Source: Actinomadura coerulea (GTDB lineage: Bacteria > Actinomycetota > Actinomycetes > Streptosporangiales > Streptosporangiaceae). Taken from it: DNA of 64,000 nt. Numbering within the stretch: the stretch's first letter is position 1; each line of letters begins with the position of its first letter. Below the pieces are notes generated by a model, which had not been told where the DNA came from, searched no databases, and saw only the letters and a program-made list of their open reading frames with translations. The position numbers and the translations under genes were made by a program. Below, one piece after another: positions 50,057 through 58,968 of the stretch. Location: the NCBI RefSeq assembly GCF_014208105.1, contig NZ_JACHMQ010000001.1:5952001-6016000 (forward strand), given 5' to 3'.

Positions 50057-51349
50057 GTGGAACAGCACTCGCGTACGGATGCCTATGCCGATCGCTACGC
50101 CGCCCGTGCCGCCGGCATGGTGCCGTCGGAGATCCGGGCCCTGTTCGCGATGGTCGCCCGCCCCGAGGTCGTCTCGCTCGCGGGGGGCGCGCCCTACGTC
50201 TCGGCGCTCCCCCTCGACGCCGTCGGCCGGATGATCGGCGACCTCGTCGCCGGCAAGGGCGCCGAGGTCCTCCAGTACGGCTCCGCCCAGGGCGACGAGC
50301 AGCTCCGCGAGCACATCTGCGAGGTCATGTCCCTGGAGGGCATCCAGGCGTCCGCGGACGACGTGGTCGTCACCGTCGGCGCGCAGCAGGCCCTCGACCT
50401 CATCACCAAGATCTTCGTCGACCCCGGTGACGTCGTCCTCGCGGAGGCCCCGTCCTACGTGGGCGCGCTCGGTACGTTCGCCTCCTACCAGGCCGACGTG
50501 GTGCACGTTCCGCTGGACGAGGGCGGCCTCGTCCCGTCCGCGCTGCGCGAGTCCCTCGCCCGCCTCCGCGCCGAGGGACGCCGGGTCAAGTTCCTCTACA
50601 CCGTCCCGACCTTCCAGAACCCCGCGGGCGTCACCCTCACCACGGCCCGCCGTGCCCAGATCCTGGAGATCTGCGCCGAGTACGACGTGCTGGTCATCGA
50701 GGACAACCCGTACGGGCTCCTCGGCTTCGACGGCGAGCCCATGCGGGCCCTGCGCGCGGACGACGCCGAGCGCGTCATCTACCTCGGCTCGTTCTCCAAG
50801 ACGATCGCCTCCGGGCTCCGCGTCGGCTGGGTGCTGGCGCCGCACGCGGTGCGGGCGAAACTCGTGCTGGCCGCCGAGTCCGCCATCCTGTGCCCCTCGA
50901 ACTTCTCGCAGCTCGCCGTCCGCGAGTACCTCGCGACGCAGCCGTGGCGGGAGCAGATCAAGGACTTCCGGGAGCTGTACCGGACGCGCCGTGACGCGCT
51001 GCTGGAGTCCCTTGACCAGCTCATGCCCGACGGGTGCACCTGGACGCGCCCCGCCGGCGGCTTCTTCGTCTGGCTCACGCTTCCCGAGGGCCTCGACGCC
51101 AAGGCGATGGCCCCCCGCGCGATCGCCGAACGCGTCGCCTACGTCCCCGGCACCGGCTTCTACGCGGACGGCACCGGCCAACGGCACATGCGCCTGTCCT
51201 ACTGCTTCCCCGAGCCGCACCGGATCCGCGAGGGCGTCCGCCGGCTGGCCGGGGTGGTGGAACAGGAGATCCGTCTCCGGGACACTTTCGGGAGCACCAG
51301 CGGCGGCTCGTCCACCGGCGTACAGACGCCGGGCCCTGGCATCGTCTGA
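50057..51349 (+). CDS. PLP-dependent aminotransferase (2-aminoadipate type)
   Basis: A 430-residue class I/II aminotransferase related to the MocR/2-aminoadipate transaminase group without the DNA-binding domain. LAGGAPYVSALPLDAV, LQYGSAQGDEQLREH, VTVGAQQALDLITKIFVDPGD, TVPTFQNPAGVTLT, VIEDNPYGLLGF and the PLP Lys in GSFSKTIASGLRVGW are present. GTG start. A parS site overlaps the gap between its stop and the next gene. The natural amino acid substrate is uncertain. Confidence 0.88.
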   Translation: MEQHSRTDAYADRYAARAAGMVPSEIRALFAMVARPEVVSLAGGAPYVSALPLDAVGRMIGDLVAGKGAEVLQYGSAQGDEQLREHICEVMSLEGIQASADDVVVTVGAQQALDLITKIFVDPGDVVLAEAPSYVGALGTFASYQADVVHVPLDEGGLVPSALRESLARLRAEGRRVKFLYTVPTFQNPAGVTLTTARRAQILEICAEYDVLVIEDNPYGLLGFDGEPMRALRADDAERVIYLGSFSKTIASGLRVGWVLAPHAVRAKLVLAAESAILCPSNFSQLAVREYLATQPWREQIKDFRELYRTRRDALLESLDQLMPDGCTWTRPAGGFFVWLTLPEGLDAKAMAPRAIAERVAYVPGTGFYADGTGQRHMRLSYCFPEPHRIREGVRRLAGVVEQEIRLRDTFGSTSGGSSTGVQTPGPGIV

Positions 51350-51350
51350 C

Positions 51351-51366
51351 TGTTTCACGTGAAACG
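51351..51366. other. parS site
   Basis: TGTTTCACGTGAAACG differs from the consensus TGTTTCACGTGAAACA at one position. It lies directly between the aminotransferase stop and the ligase start, as in many actinobacterial origin regions. Confidence 0.9.
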
Positions 51367-51375
51367 AGGGTCATC

Positions 51376-52317
51376 TTGGAACTCGGGCATGTCGTCGTCC
51401 TCGCCGGGGGGCTCTCCTACGAGCGGGAGGTCTCCCTCCGTTCCGGCAGGCGGGTCGCCGACGCGCTGCGCGCCCGCGACATCCCGGTCGAGCTCCGCGA
51501 CGCCGACGCGACACTCCTGGACTCCCTGACCGACGACCCGCCCGACGTCGTCTTCCCCGTCCTGCACGGCGCGGCGGGGGAGGACGGCTCGATCCGCGAC
51601 GTCCTCGAACTCCTGGACGTCCCCTATGTCGGCGCCCGCCCGGACGCGTGCCGCGTCGTCTGGGACAAGCCGACCGCCAAGTCCGTCGTGCGGCGCGCGG
51701 GCCTGCGGACGCCCGACTCCGTCGCCCTGCCGAAGGAGGTCTTCCACGACCTCGGCGCGGCGTCCGTCCTGGACCAGATCGTCCGCGGCCTCGGCCTTCC
51801 CCTGTTCGTGAAGCCGACCCGCGGCGGCTCGGCCCTCGGCGCCTCCGTCGTCCACGAGGCTTCCGAGCTGTCCGCCGCCATGGTCGGCTGCTTCGCCTAC
51901 GGGGACGCCGCCCTCGTCGAGCGCTACGTCGAGGGCACCGAGGTCGCGGTCAGCGTCATCGATCTCGACGGTGCCCCGACCGCCCTGCCCGCCGTCGAGA
52001 TCCTCGCCCCCGGCGGCCGCTACGACTACACGGCCCGCTACGACGCCGGCGACACCGAGTTCGTCACCCCGGCCCGCCTCACCCCCGAAGCGACCGCCCG
52101 CGCCGCCGCGGCCGCCATCACCGCCCACCGCGCCCTGGGGCTCCGCGACCTCTCGCGCACCGACCTCATCGTCTCCCCCGACGGCGAGGTCCACTTCCTG
52201 GAGGTCAACGTCGCCCCCGGAATGACGGAGACCAGCCTCCTGCCCCGAGCCGTCAGCGTCGCCGATCTGGACCTGGGCGAAGTCTGCGAATCCCTCCTCC
52301 GCTCCCGCCTCCGCTGA
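51376..52317 (+). CDS. D-Ala-D-Ala ligase homologue
   Basis: A 313-residue ATP-grasp protein. GGLSYEREVSLRSG and VFPVLHGAAGEDGSIRDVLELLDVPYVGARPDACRVVWDKPTAKSVVRRAGLRTP are N-terminal signatures of the Ddl family; PLFVKPTRGGSALGAS and FLEVNVAPGMTETSLLPRA are the ATP-binding and C-terminal motifs. It is shorter than the usual Ddl (about 350), and actinobacteria carry Ddl near the murein cluster, so this is probably a second, divergent copy. The start is TTG, five bases after GAGGG; there is no in-frame ATG or GTG near. Confidence 0.85.
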   Translation: MELGHVVVLAGGLSYEREVSLRSGRRVADALRARDIPVELRDADATLLDSLTDDPPDVVFPVLHGAAGEDGSIRDVLELLDVPYVGARPDACRVVWDKPTAKSVVRRAGLRTPDSVALPKEVFHDLGAASVLDQIVRGLGLPLFVKPTRGGSALGASVVHEASELSAAMVGCFAYGDAALVERYVEGTEVAVSVIDLDGAPTALPAVEILAPGGRYDYTARYDAGDTEFVTPARLTPEATARAAAAAITAHRALGLRDLSRTDLIVSPDGEVHFLEVNVAPGMTETSLLPRAVSVADLDLGEVCESLLRSRLR

Positions 52318-53239
52318 CCCAAGCGCGTTCTGGCGGACACCCGTCCAGCAGCAGGCGTCACACACGCCGCCCCGCTCGATCCGGGCAAGGGTGGCGGCTC
52401 GGCGCCCCGCGATGGAGTCCCTGTCGGCGGAACGCGGCCGGCGTTCCGTCCCACCCACGGCAGACGACAGACAACCAACGCGTCCGATTCAGTTGGGTGC
52501 CGCCGGTTCTGCGCGTGCAGGTCTCCCGGGAATGCCCTCCAGAAGCCGGCTCCAGGTGCCCTCCGATCGCGACGACCAGGACGTCGCGAACGTAGCCGTG
52601 GCTTGCCGCCCGCCCTGGAAAGTGGTTGGGAACGTCCCAAGCGACGGTTACCGACCACTCCAGCCGCTAGCCAGATGCCACAGATGGGCCCAGATCTGCG
52701 CCCGTGCCCCCGTCGTGAAGAAGCGGTACTCGGACTCAGCATGCCCCACACTCGCCCGCCTCCTCGCGTTGGAGCGCGTTATGGGGGCATTGCTTGGCCA
52801 AGGGATCACCAGGAGGCGGGTCAACGCAAACGAACGCCGGAGCACTCAGCCCTCGGAAGCGCGTGGGCCTCCCCCGAGGCACCGGCCTCTCCGCGAGGTC
52901 GCATGCTCGGAGAAGAACCGCAGCGACACACAAGACGATCGCTCGCTCCGTCCTCTCCCCGCGCAAGCGCGAGGCGACGGCCCCCCATGGCCTTGGCGGA
53001 CTCAGCAGCACCGGGCCGCGTGTCCGCGAGCACGTCCCAAGCCATCAGGAATCCCCCTTCAGGGCGCCGAAGAACGCTGCCGCTCGTCAAGACAGCGAAC
53101 GTCACGCAGTTCTGCCGGTGGCCCTGCGACGACATCGGGTGCGCGGGCCCCGGCAGCGGCGGCACCTTGAGCACGATCTTGGATCCTGCCGATGACGCGC
53201 CTCGCCCTACTCGCGCCGTGAGCAGAGCGACCTGACCCT

Positions 53240-53255
53240 CGTTTCACGTGAAACA
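53240..53255. other. parS site
   Basis: CGTTTCACGTGAAACA matches the consensus at 15 of 16 positions. Located in the gene-poor region 0.5 kb from parB. Confidence 0.9.
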
Positions 53256-53711
53256 GCGCTCTCAACGCGTGCGGGTGGACTCGGCGCCGAAGAGGCCGAC
53301 CCGTCCGCGCAGCGCGGACTATCCAGAGGCGTCACCTAGAACGACGATTTGGCCGGTCGGCCATTGAGATGGCCCTCGCGCCACGCCTGGCCCGTGCTCG
53401 CAGTCGGACGCCCACAGCGGCGGTTCGGACGACATCACGGGCCCGGGCTCACCCGAGGATCATCCGGATCGTTGTCAGTGCGGTTGCCTTGCCCGACATG
53501 TCGCTGCGCGCGACCGACTGCGGAGCAGGAGGGGGCGATGGCGAGACCAGTCGGATCAGCGGCGGCGCAGATGTGCGGGCGAAGGAACTCTCCATGATCC
53601 GACGCCGGTCGCCCCGCGACTCGTGGCGGCGACTCCCTCACCGCCGCCGAGGTCGAGCGCGCCCGCGTCCGGGAATCTCGTCTTCTGGGGGCGCCTTTCC
53701 GGGATGGGGGA

Positions 53712-53727
53712 TGTTTCACGGGAAACG
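53712..53727. other. Degenerate parS-like site
   Basis: TGTTTCACGGGAAACG carries CACGGG instead of the central CACGTG, so binding by ParB may be weaker. It lies just past the parB terminator. Confidence 0.55.
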
Positions 53728-53743
53728 TTGGGCGGAAACGCGA

Positions 53744-53774
53744 AGCGCCCCGGAGCCTTGCGGTCCGGGGCGCT
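53744..53774 (-). terminator. Terminator of the rsmG-parA-parB operon
   Basis: Arms AGCGCCCCGGA (53744-53754) and TCCGGGGCGCT (53764-53774) pair perfectly, 14 bp past the parB stop. Confidence 0.75.
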
Positions 53775-53788
53775 GGAGCGGAGCGAGT

Positions 53789-54778
53789 CTAGGAGTCGCC
53801 GGTTTCGGTGTCGGGGGCCATGGACTTGATGATGCGGTCCAGGTCCTCCAGGGTGGCGAACTCTACGACGATCTTGCCCTTGTTGCGGCCCATGTCGACG
53901 CGGACCCTGGTTTCGTAGCGGTCGGAGAGGCGATCGGCCAGTTCCTTGAGGCCCGGGGCCACCGGCTTCTGGCGGCGGCCCTGGCGCGGCGCCGCCGGCT
54001 CGTCCTCCACCTCGCGGAGCGCGATCATCTCTTCCAGCGCGCGGACCGAGAGGCCCTCCTGGACGATCCGCTGCGCCAAGTGCTCCTGGGCCTCGACGCT
54101 TTCGAGGGAGAGCAGCGCGCGGGCGTGGCCGGCGGACAGCACTCCCGCGGCCACCCGACGCTGGACGGCGGGCGGCAGGTTCAGCAGGCGGAGCGTGTTG
54201 GTGATGTGCGGACGCGACCGGCCTATGCGGGTGGCGAGCTGCTCGTGGGTGGCGCCGAAGTCCTGCAGCAGCTGCTGGTACGCGGCGGCCTCCTCCAGCG
54301 GGTTGAGCTGCTGCCGGTGGAGGTTCTCCATGAGCGCGTCGCGGAGGAGGTCGTTGTCGCCGGTGTCGCGGACGATCGCCGGGATGACGTCCAGCCCGGC
54401 CATCTTCGACGCGCGCCAGCGGCGCTCGCCCATGATGAGCTCGTAGTCGTGCTCCTCCGAGGAGGATTTGCGGACGACGATCGGCTGCAGCAGCCCGACG
54501 ATGCCGATCGACTCGGCGAGCTCCTCCAGAGCCTGGTCGTCGAAATGCTCGCGGGGCTGGCGCGGGTTGACCGTGATCGAGCGGACGGGCAGTTCCGCGA
54601 AGTGGGCTCCGGCGACCGGTTCGAGTGCCGGCGCGGGAGCGGGGGTGCCGTCCGAGATTGGACCGCCGGGGTAGCCCGGTTCTCCCGCGCCGTTCGGCTC
54701 GGCGGACACCGGCGGGGGCGGGGCGGTGGGAATGAGGGCGCCGAGGCCCCTGCCCAGACCGCGTCGTTGCTGGCTCAC
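53789..54778 (-). CDS. parB: Chromosome-partitioning protein ParB
   Basis: A 329-residue ParB. After a Pro-rich N-terminus comes the CTP-binding domain with ITVNPRQPREHFDDQALEELAESI and GERRWRASKMAG (the GERRxRA motif), then the HTH (ATRIGRSRPHITNTLRLLNLP) that recognises parS, and a C-terminal dimerisation helix region. It forms a CTP-dependent clamp spreading from parS. The GTG overlaps the parA stop (GTGA). Three to four parS sites lie in the window. Confidence 0.96.
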   Translation of the reverse strand: MSQQRRGLGRGLGALIPTAPPPPVSAEPNGAGEPGYPGGPISDGTPAPAPALEPVAGAHFAELPVRSITVNPRQPREHFDDQALEELAESIGIVGLLQPIVVRKSSSEEHDYELIMGERRWRASKMAGLDVIPAIVRDTGDNDLLRDALMENLHRQQLNPLEEAAAYQQLLQDFGATHEQLATRIGRSRPHITNTLRLLNLPPAVQRRVAAGVLSAGHARALLSLESVEAQEHLAQRIVQEGLSVRALEEMIALREVEDEPAAPRQGRRQKPVAPGLKELADRLSDRYETRVRVDMGRNKGKIVVEFATLEDLDRIIKSMAPDTETGDS

Positions 54779-55938
54779 TGGACAGCTCCTCCGTGGGCCA
54801 TCTCCGAGGCGGCCTCGCTGTAGGCGAGGGCGCCGCTCGAACCGGGGTCGTAGGTCATGACGGACTGCCCGTAGCTGGGCGCTTCGGACACCCGAACGCT
54901 GCGGGGGATCACCGTGTTGAGGACGACGTCGCCGAAGTGGCTTCGGACGTCTTCCGCGACCTGCGCGGCGAGGCGGGTCCGGGCGTCGTACATCGTCAGC
55001 AGTATGGTCGACACCCTCAGCTTCGGGTTGAGGTGGGCCTTCACGAGGTCGACGGTCCGGATGAGCTGGCCGAGGCCCTCAAGGGCGTAGTACTCGCACT
55101 GGATCGGGATGAGCAGCTCGTCGCCCCCGACGAGGGCGTTCACGGTCAGCAGGCCGAGCGACGGCGGGCAGTCGATCAGCACGTAGTCGAACTTCTCGAT
55201 GTCGTAGGCGTCCAGGGCCCGCCGGAGGCGCGACTCGCGGGCCACCTTGGAGACGAGTTCGATCTCCGCGCCCGCGAGGTTGAGCGTGGCCGGCGCGCAG
55301 AAGAGGTTCGGGATCTCCGGTGCCGGGACGATGATGTCGGCCAGCGCCATGTCCTCGATCAGCACGTCGTAGATCGACGGCACCTCGGCGTGGTGGTCGA
55401 TGCCGAGGGCGGTGGACGCGTTGCCCTGCGGGTCGAGGTCGACCACCAGCACCTGCGCGCCGTGCATGGCGAGGGAGGCGGCGATGTTCACCGAGCTCGT
55501 GGTCTTGCCGACGCCTCCCTTCTGGTTGGCGATGGTGATGACCCGGCACCGGTCGGGCCGCGGCCACTCCCGTTCCCTGCGGCCCGCCATGGCCTTGAGC
55601 GCGGTGACGGCTGTTTCATGTGAAACCTTGGCGTCCCGCAGCGCCTCTCGCACGAGTTCCGACTCCCCCTGGTTGGGTCCGGTGCGGGCGCCCGGCGGCT
55701 GCGCGCCGGCGTTGGTCGGCACGTAGCCGACGTTCTCCGCGGTACCGGACGTCGTGTTACCCCACATCGCGTGCCCGGAGGGAGCGGTGCCCGGCGATGA
55801 TCCCGGGCCCGGCGGCGTCCCCCCGGATGCGGGCGCCGGGGCGCCCTCGTCCGCGCCGGGCCCGCCCGGGCCGGACGGCTGTTCGTCGGGGGATTCGTCG
55901 GCGCGGTCAGGCCTGCCCAGTCCTGGTCCCGTGCTCAT
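54775..55938 (-). CDS. parA: Chromosome-partitioning ATPase ParA
   Basis: A 387-residue ParA/Soj ATPase. A Pro/Gly-rich N-terminal extension (about 1-130) precedes VITIANQKGGVGKTTSSVNIAASLAMHGAQVLVVDLDPQGNASTALGI with the deviant Walker A (Lys140). Walker B VLIDCPPSLGLLTVNAL and a PRSVRVSEAPSYGQSV C-terminal segment are typical. The ATG overlaps the rsmG TGA. A parS-like site lies inside the gene (55612-55627). Confidence 0.96.
   Translation of the reverse strand: MSTGPGLGRPDRADESPDEQPSGPGGPGADEGAPAPASGGTPPGPGSSPGTAPSGHAMWGNTTSGTAENVGYVPTNAGAQPPGARTGPNQGESELVREALRDAKVSHETAVTALKAMAGRREREWPRPDRCRVITIANQKGGVGKTTSSVNIAASLAMHGAQVLVVDLDPQGNASTALGIDHHAEVPSIYDVLIEDMALADIIVPAPEIPNLFCAPATLNLAGAEIELVSKVARESRLRRALDAYDIEKFDYVLIDCPPSLGLLTVNALVGGDELLIPIQCEYYALEGLGQLIRTVDLVKAHLNPKLRVSTILLTMYDARTRLAAQVAEDVRSHFGDVVLNTVIPRSVRVSEAPSYGQSVMTYDPGSSGALAYSEAASEMAHGGAVQ
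55612..55627. other. parS-like site inside parA
   Basis: TGTTTCATGTGAAACC has one substitution in the central CACGTG (CATGTG). It lies in the parA coding region. Actinobacterial parS sites within parAB are common. Confidence 0.7.
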
Positions 55939-56612
55939 GAAGACCTCTTCCTCGACCCTTTGGCGCGCCGGGGGGCGCGCTGCCGTCGCCCGACAACCTC
56001 TTCTCGGCCGGCGACCACACGGACGAGTGTTGTCGGCGGGTCGACCATACCGCGCCCGACTTGCAGCAGCTCCGTCGAGCGCACCCCGAAGCGCTTCAGG
56101 ACCGGTTCCGCCTCCTCCAGCTCGGCCGCGGCCCGCTCGCCCTTGAGCGCGAGGAGCTCGCCGCCGGGTCGCAGCAGCGGCAGCGCCCACCTGGCGAGGC
56201 GTTCGAGGGGCGCGACGGCGCGTGCCGTGGCGACGTCCACCGCGAACTCCTCCATCACGTCCTCGGCCCGGGCCCGCCGGACCTCGACGTTCCGCAGCCC
56301 GAGCAGCTCGACGCACTCGTTCAGGAACGTCGTGCGCCGCAGCAGCGGCTCCAGCAGGGTGATCCGCAGGTCGGGCCGGACGATGGCCAGCACGACGCCG
56401 GGAAGCCCCGCGCCCGAGCCGATGTCGACGACCTGGGCGTCCTGCGGTATCGCCGACGAGACCACCGCGCAGTTGATCAGATGGCGTTCCCAGAGGCGGT
56501 CGGCCTCGCGCGGTCCGATGAGCCCGCGCTCGACCCCGTCCTTGGCGAGGAACGCCGCGTAGCGCTCCGCGATCGGCAGCGCGTCACCGAAAACCTCCCG
56601 TGCAGTCCCCAC
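55935..56612 (-). CDS. rsmG: 16S rRNA m7G527 methyltransferase RsmG (GidB)
   Basis: A 225-residue SAM-dependent methyltransferase for 16S rRNA G527: REVFGDALPIAERYAAFLAKDGVERGLIGPREADRLWERHLINCAVVSSAIPQDAQVVDIGSGAGLPGVVLAIVRPDLRITLLEPLLRRTTFLNECVELLGL with the motif I (VVDIGSGAGLPG). The GTG at 56612 was chosen as closest to the family start; the GTG at 56651 is an alternative. Loss of this enzyme gives low-level streptomycin resistance in other bacteria. It overlaps parA by four bases (ATGA). Confidence 0.95.
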   Translation of the reverse strand: MGTAREVFGDALPIAERYAAFLAKDGVERGLIGPREADRLWERHLINCAVVSSAIPQDAQVVDIGSGAGLPGVVLAIVRPDLRITLLEPLLRRTTFLNECVELLGLRNVEVRRARAEDVMEEFAVDVATARAVAPLERLARWALPLLRPGGELLALKGERAAAELEEAEPVLKRFGVRSTELLQVGRGMVDPPTTLVRVVAGREEVVGRRQRAPRRAKGSRKRSS

Positions 56613-56798
56613 CAGACGAATCGTTCCACAAAACCCGGTGGGCCCGTGCACGCGAAACGTTCCCGTGAACAACAGGACGCCGGAGTGGCACGACCCTTGC
56701 GTTATGGCGAGAACCACATGACCCCTCCGCATATTCGCCGAGGGCCGGGTACAGGGTGCCGTGACGACCGCCCGTCCCTCCGGAAGGAGCTCCGACAC

Positions 56799-57257
56799 AT
56801 GGGAATCGGAGTGAGTCTCGCATTCATCGCCCTGGGGGCGATCCTGGCTTTCGCCATCCGCGTTGACCTCAGCGGCCTCGACATCCACATGGTCGGATGG
56901 ATCCTGATCCTGGTCGGTCTGATCAGCATGGGATTCACGCTCAAGTACACGCGGCCGCGCCGCGCGGCCGGACGTGTCGCCGGAGCCGACCCCGCCTACG
57001 GCGACGAGCCGGGGACGGTGATCCGCGAGGAGCACATCATCGAGGACCCGCCGCCGCCCGGCGGCCGCCCCGCCGAACGGGTCGAGCGCGTGGTCGAGCA
57101 CCCGGCGGACACGGGGGTCACCCACGGCCATCCGCAGGACCCGGCCTACGCGCAGGATCCAGCGAACGCGCAGGACCCCGCGGTGCAGAACACCACTTCA
57201 CTCGGCGCCGACGACGGCGTCCAGCGCCGCCGCTGGCGCAGGACCGCGCGCCGGTAG
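56799..57257 (+). CDS. DUF6458-type membrane protein
   Basis: A 152-residue protein with two membrane helices at the N-terminus (MGIGVSLAFIALGAILAFAIRVDLSGLDIHMVGWILILVGLISMGFTL), followed by a hydrophilic tail with repeats of QDPAYAQDPANAQDP. The N-terminus is a DUF6458 match, a small actinobacterial family of unknown role. AAGGAG lies nine bases before the ATG. It is divergent from rsmG and followed by a strong terminator. Confidence 0.8.
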   Translation: MGIGVSLAFIALGAILAFAIRVDLSGLDIHMVGWILILVGLISMGFTLKYTRPRRAAGRVAGADPAYGDEPGTVIREEHIIEDPPPPGGRPAERVERVVEHPADTGVTHGHPQDPAYAQDPANAQDPAVQNTTSLGADDGVQRRRWRRTARR

Positions 57258-57308
57258 TACCGAGAACCTGCTCGGTGTGCCAGGGCGGCGGTGCACACCG
57301 AGTTCCCC

Positions 57309-57340
57309 AGGGCCCCGCGCCGGCCAGGGCGCGGGGCCCT
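57309..57340 (+). terminator. Terminator of the DUF6458 gene
   Basis: Arms AGGGCCCCGCGCC (57309-57321) and GGCGCGGGGCCCT (57328-57340) pair over 13 bp; CTTACG follows. Confidence 0.8.
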
Positions 57341-57383
57341 CTTACGCCCCGATGAACAAAGCCGGTTGCGTCCGGAAAAGGCG

Positions 57384-57415
57384 ACGGCCCCGACCGGGCA
57401 TCCGGTCGGGGCCGT
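57384..57415 (-). terminator. Terminator of the rpmH-to-jag operon
   Basis: A 14-bp perfect stem (57384-57397 with 57402-57415, loop gcat) 14 bp past the jag stop; on the minus strand it is followed by CGCCTTTTCC, giving a U-rich run. Confidence 0.85.
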
Positions 57416-57428
57416 GTGAGGCCGTGGG

Positions 57429-57914
57429 TCAGGCGGGGGAGACGACCACGTAGCGGTCGGGCTCCTCGCCCTCGGACTCGCTGCTGAGGCCCGCCGCGGC
57501 GACGGCGTCGTGGACGATCTTGCGCTCGAACGGGGTCATCGGGGCGAGCGGCTTCGGCTCGCCGGACTGCTTGACCTCGTTCGCGACGTCCGTCCCGAGC
57601 TTGGTCAGCTCGGCGCGGCGCCGCTCGCGGTAGCCGCCGATGTCCAGCATGAGGCGGGTGCGGTTGCCGGTCTGGCGGTGGACGGCGAGCCGGGTGAGCT
57701 CCTGGAGGGCCTCCAGAACCTCGCCGCGCTTGCCGACCAGCTCGTCCAGGGCACCTCCGACGACGGCGACGATGGCGCGCTCGCCCTCGACGTCCATGTC
57801 GATGTCACCGTCGTAGTCACCGATGTCCAGCAGGCCCTCGATGTAGTCGGCGGCGATCTCGCCTTCCTGTTCGAGCGCCTGGACGTCGACCTCGGTGATG
57901 TCGGTCTGGCTCAA
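57429..57914 (-). CDS. jag: Jag/KhpB R3H RNA-binding protein
   Basis: A 161-residue protein: an N-terminal acidic segment, a KH-like domain (IVAVVGGALDELVGKRGEVLEALQELTRLAVHRQTGNRTRLMLDIGGYRERRR) and an R3H domain (LAPMTPFERKIVHDAVAAAGLSSESEGEEPDRYVVVSP). It binds RNA and, in other bacteria, links to cell-wall control. TTG start with AAGGAG six bases upstream; a longer form from an earlier start has no site. Part of the conserved yidC-jag-rsmG order, though here jag is followed by convergent DUF6458. Confidence 0.9.
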   Translation of the reverse strand: MSQTDITEVDVQALEQEGEIAADYIEGLLDIGDYDGDIDMDVEGERAIVAVVGGALDELVGKRGEVLEALQELTRLAVHRQTGNRTRLMLDIGGYRERRRAELTKLGTDVANEVKQSGEPKPLAPMTPFERKIVHDAVAAAGLSSESEGEEPDRYVVVSPA

Positions 57915-57951
57915 CGGGGTCTCCTTCTGCGGCACGTGCTCGGGGTCCAAA

Positions 57952-58968
57952 CTAGCGCTTCTGGGTACCGCTGCGCTTGCTGCGCGACTTGCGGGTCGGC
58001 TGGTTGCGCACGACCTTCGGCTTGTCCTCGGTCTCGGGCTCGGGCGCCGGCTCCGGCTCCTTCTTCAGCTTCGCCTTCATGCCGGTCGGCGCCGCCTGGC
58101 CGTTCTTGGACGTCCCCGCCTTGGAGCCGGAGGGCTTCGACCCGGCGGCCTTGGAACCGGTCTTCGCCCCGGGCTTGGCCGCGGTCGTGGCGGCCTCGCC
58201 GTCCGTGCCGGGCGGTGGGTACCGCTTGTAGATGTAGTGCTGCTGCGCCAGCGTCCAGCTGTTGGACGTCACCCAGTACATGAGGACGCCCAGCGGGAAG
58301 CCGAGGCCGAAGAGGCCGAACAGCGGCGCCAGGAAGACCATCATCTTCTGCGCCTGCATCATCGGGTTGGCGTCGTCCGCGACGGGCTGCCGCTTCATGC
58401 TGGCCCGGACGGTGAAGAACGTCGTGACGGAGCTGATCACCACGGCGATGCCGGTGACGATGATCGCCGTCCAGCTCTTGGGGTCGGTGCCCCAGGCGTT
58501 CAGGAACGTGTCCGGGATGTGGGCGCCGAAGATGTTCGCGTTCTGCGCGCTCGCCACCAGGTCGGACGAGACGGCGAAGACGCTCTGCCCCGGCTTGGCG
58601 TCCGAGATGCGCTTCAGCGTCTGGAACAGCCCGATGAAGATGGGCATCTGGACCAGGAGCGGCAGGCAGCCCGACAGCGGGTTGGCGCCGTTCTCCTGGT
58701 AGAGCTTCATGACCTCCTGGTTGAGGCGCTGCTTGTCGTTCTTGTACTTCTTGCGAAGCGCCTGGACCTTCGGGTTCAGCTCCTGCATCTTGCGCGAGGC
58801 GTGGATCTGCTTCACGAAGAGGGGGACGAGGAGCAGCCGCAGGAGGACGGTGAGGAGGATGATCGAACCGCCCCACGCCCATCCGCTGTCCTTGGGGACG
58901 ACCGTACTGAGCCCCGTGTGGATCCACACGATGAGCTGAGAGACGATCTCGTACAACCAATCAAGCAC
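57952..58968 (-). CDS. yidC: Membrane protein insertase YidC
   Basis: A 338-residue YidC/Oxa1 insertase with five membrane segments: WLYEIVSQLIVWIHTGLSTVV, GSIILLTVLLRLLLVPLFV, GCLPLLVQMPIFIGLF, SWTAIIVTGIAVVISSVTTFFTV and the YWVTSNSW helix; the hydrophilic groove Arg is in TVLLRLLLVP. The long basic C-terminal tail (KPGAKTGSKAAGSK then KSRSKRSGTQKR) helps ribosome binding. GTG start overlaps the yidD stop by 8 bp. It inserts small membrane proteins. Confidence 0.95.
   Translation of the reverse strand: MLDWLYEIVSQLIVWIHTGLSTVVPKDSGWAWGGSIILLTVLLRLLLVPLFVKQIHASRKMQELNPKVQALRKKYKNDKQRLNQEVMKLYQENGANPLSGCLPLLVQMPIFIGLFQTLKRISDAKPGQSVFAVSSDLVASAQNANIFGAHIPDTFLNAWGTDPKSWTAIIVTGIAVVISSVTTFFTVRASMKRQPVADDANPMMQAQKMMVFLAPLFGLFGLGFPLGVLMYWVTSNSWTLAQQHYIYKRYPPPGTDGEAATTAAKPGAKTGSKAAGSKPSGSKAGTSKNGQAAPTGMKAKLKKEPEPAPEPETEDKPKVVRNQPTRKSRSKRSGTQKR

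Larger units (their letters stand above)
52318..53788. other. Gene-poor parS-containing region
   Basis: About 1.47 kb between the ligase homologue and parB without a convincing gene: open frames on both strands show no codon bias consistent with neighbours and no recognisable domain. It contains parS-like sites and the parB terminator. A decayed gene or a structural ParB-loading spacer is possible. Confidence 0.6.

Noticed and set aside
52391..53235. Several open frames in the gene-poor region
   Set aside because: Their translations lack domain motifs, have no ribosome-binding sites and overlap one another in several frames without the codon pattern of neighbouring genes.
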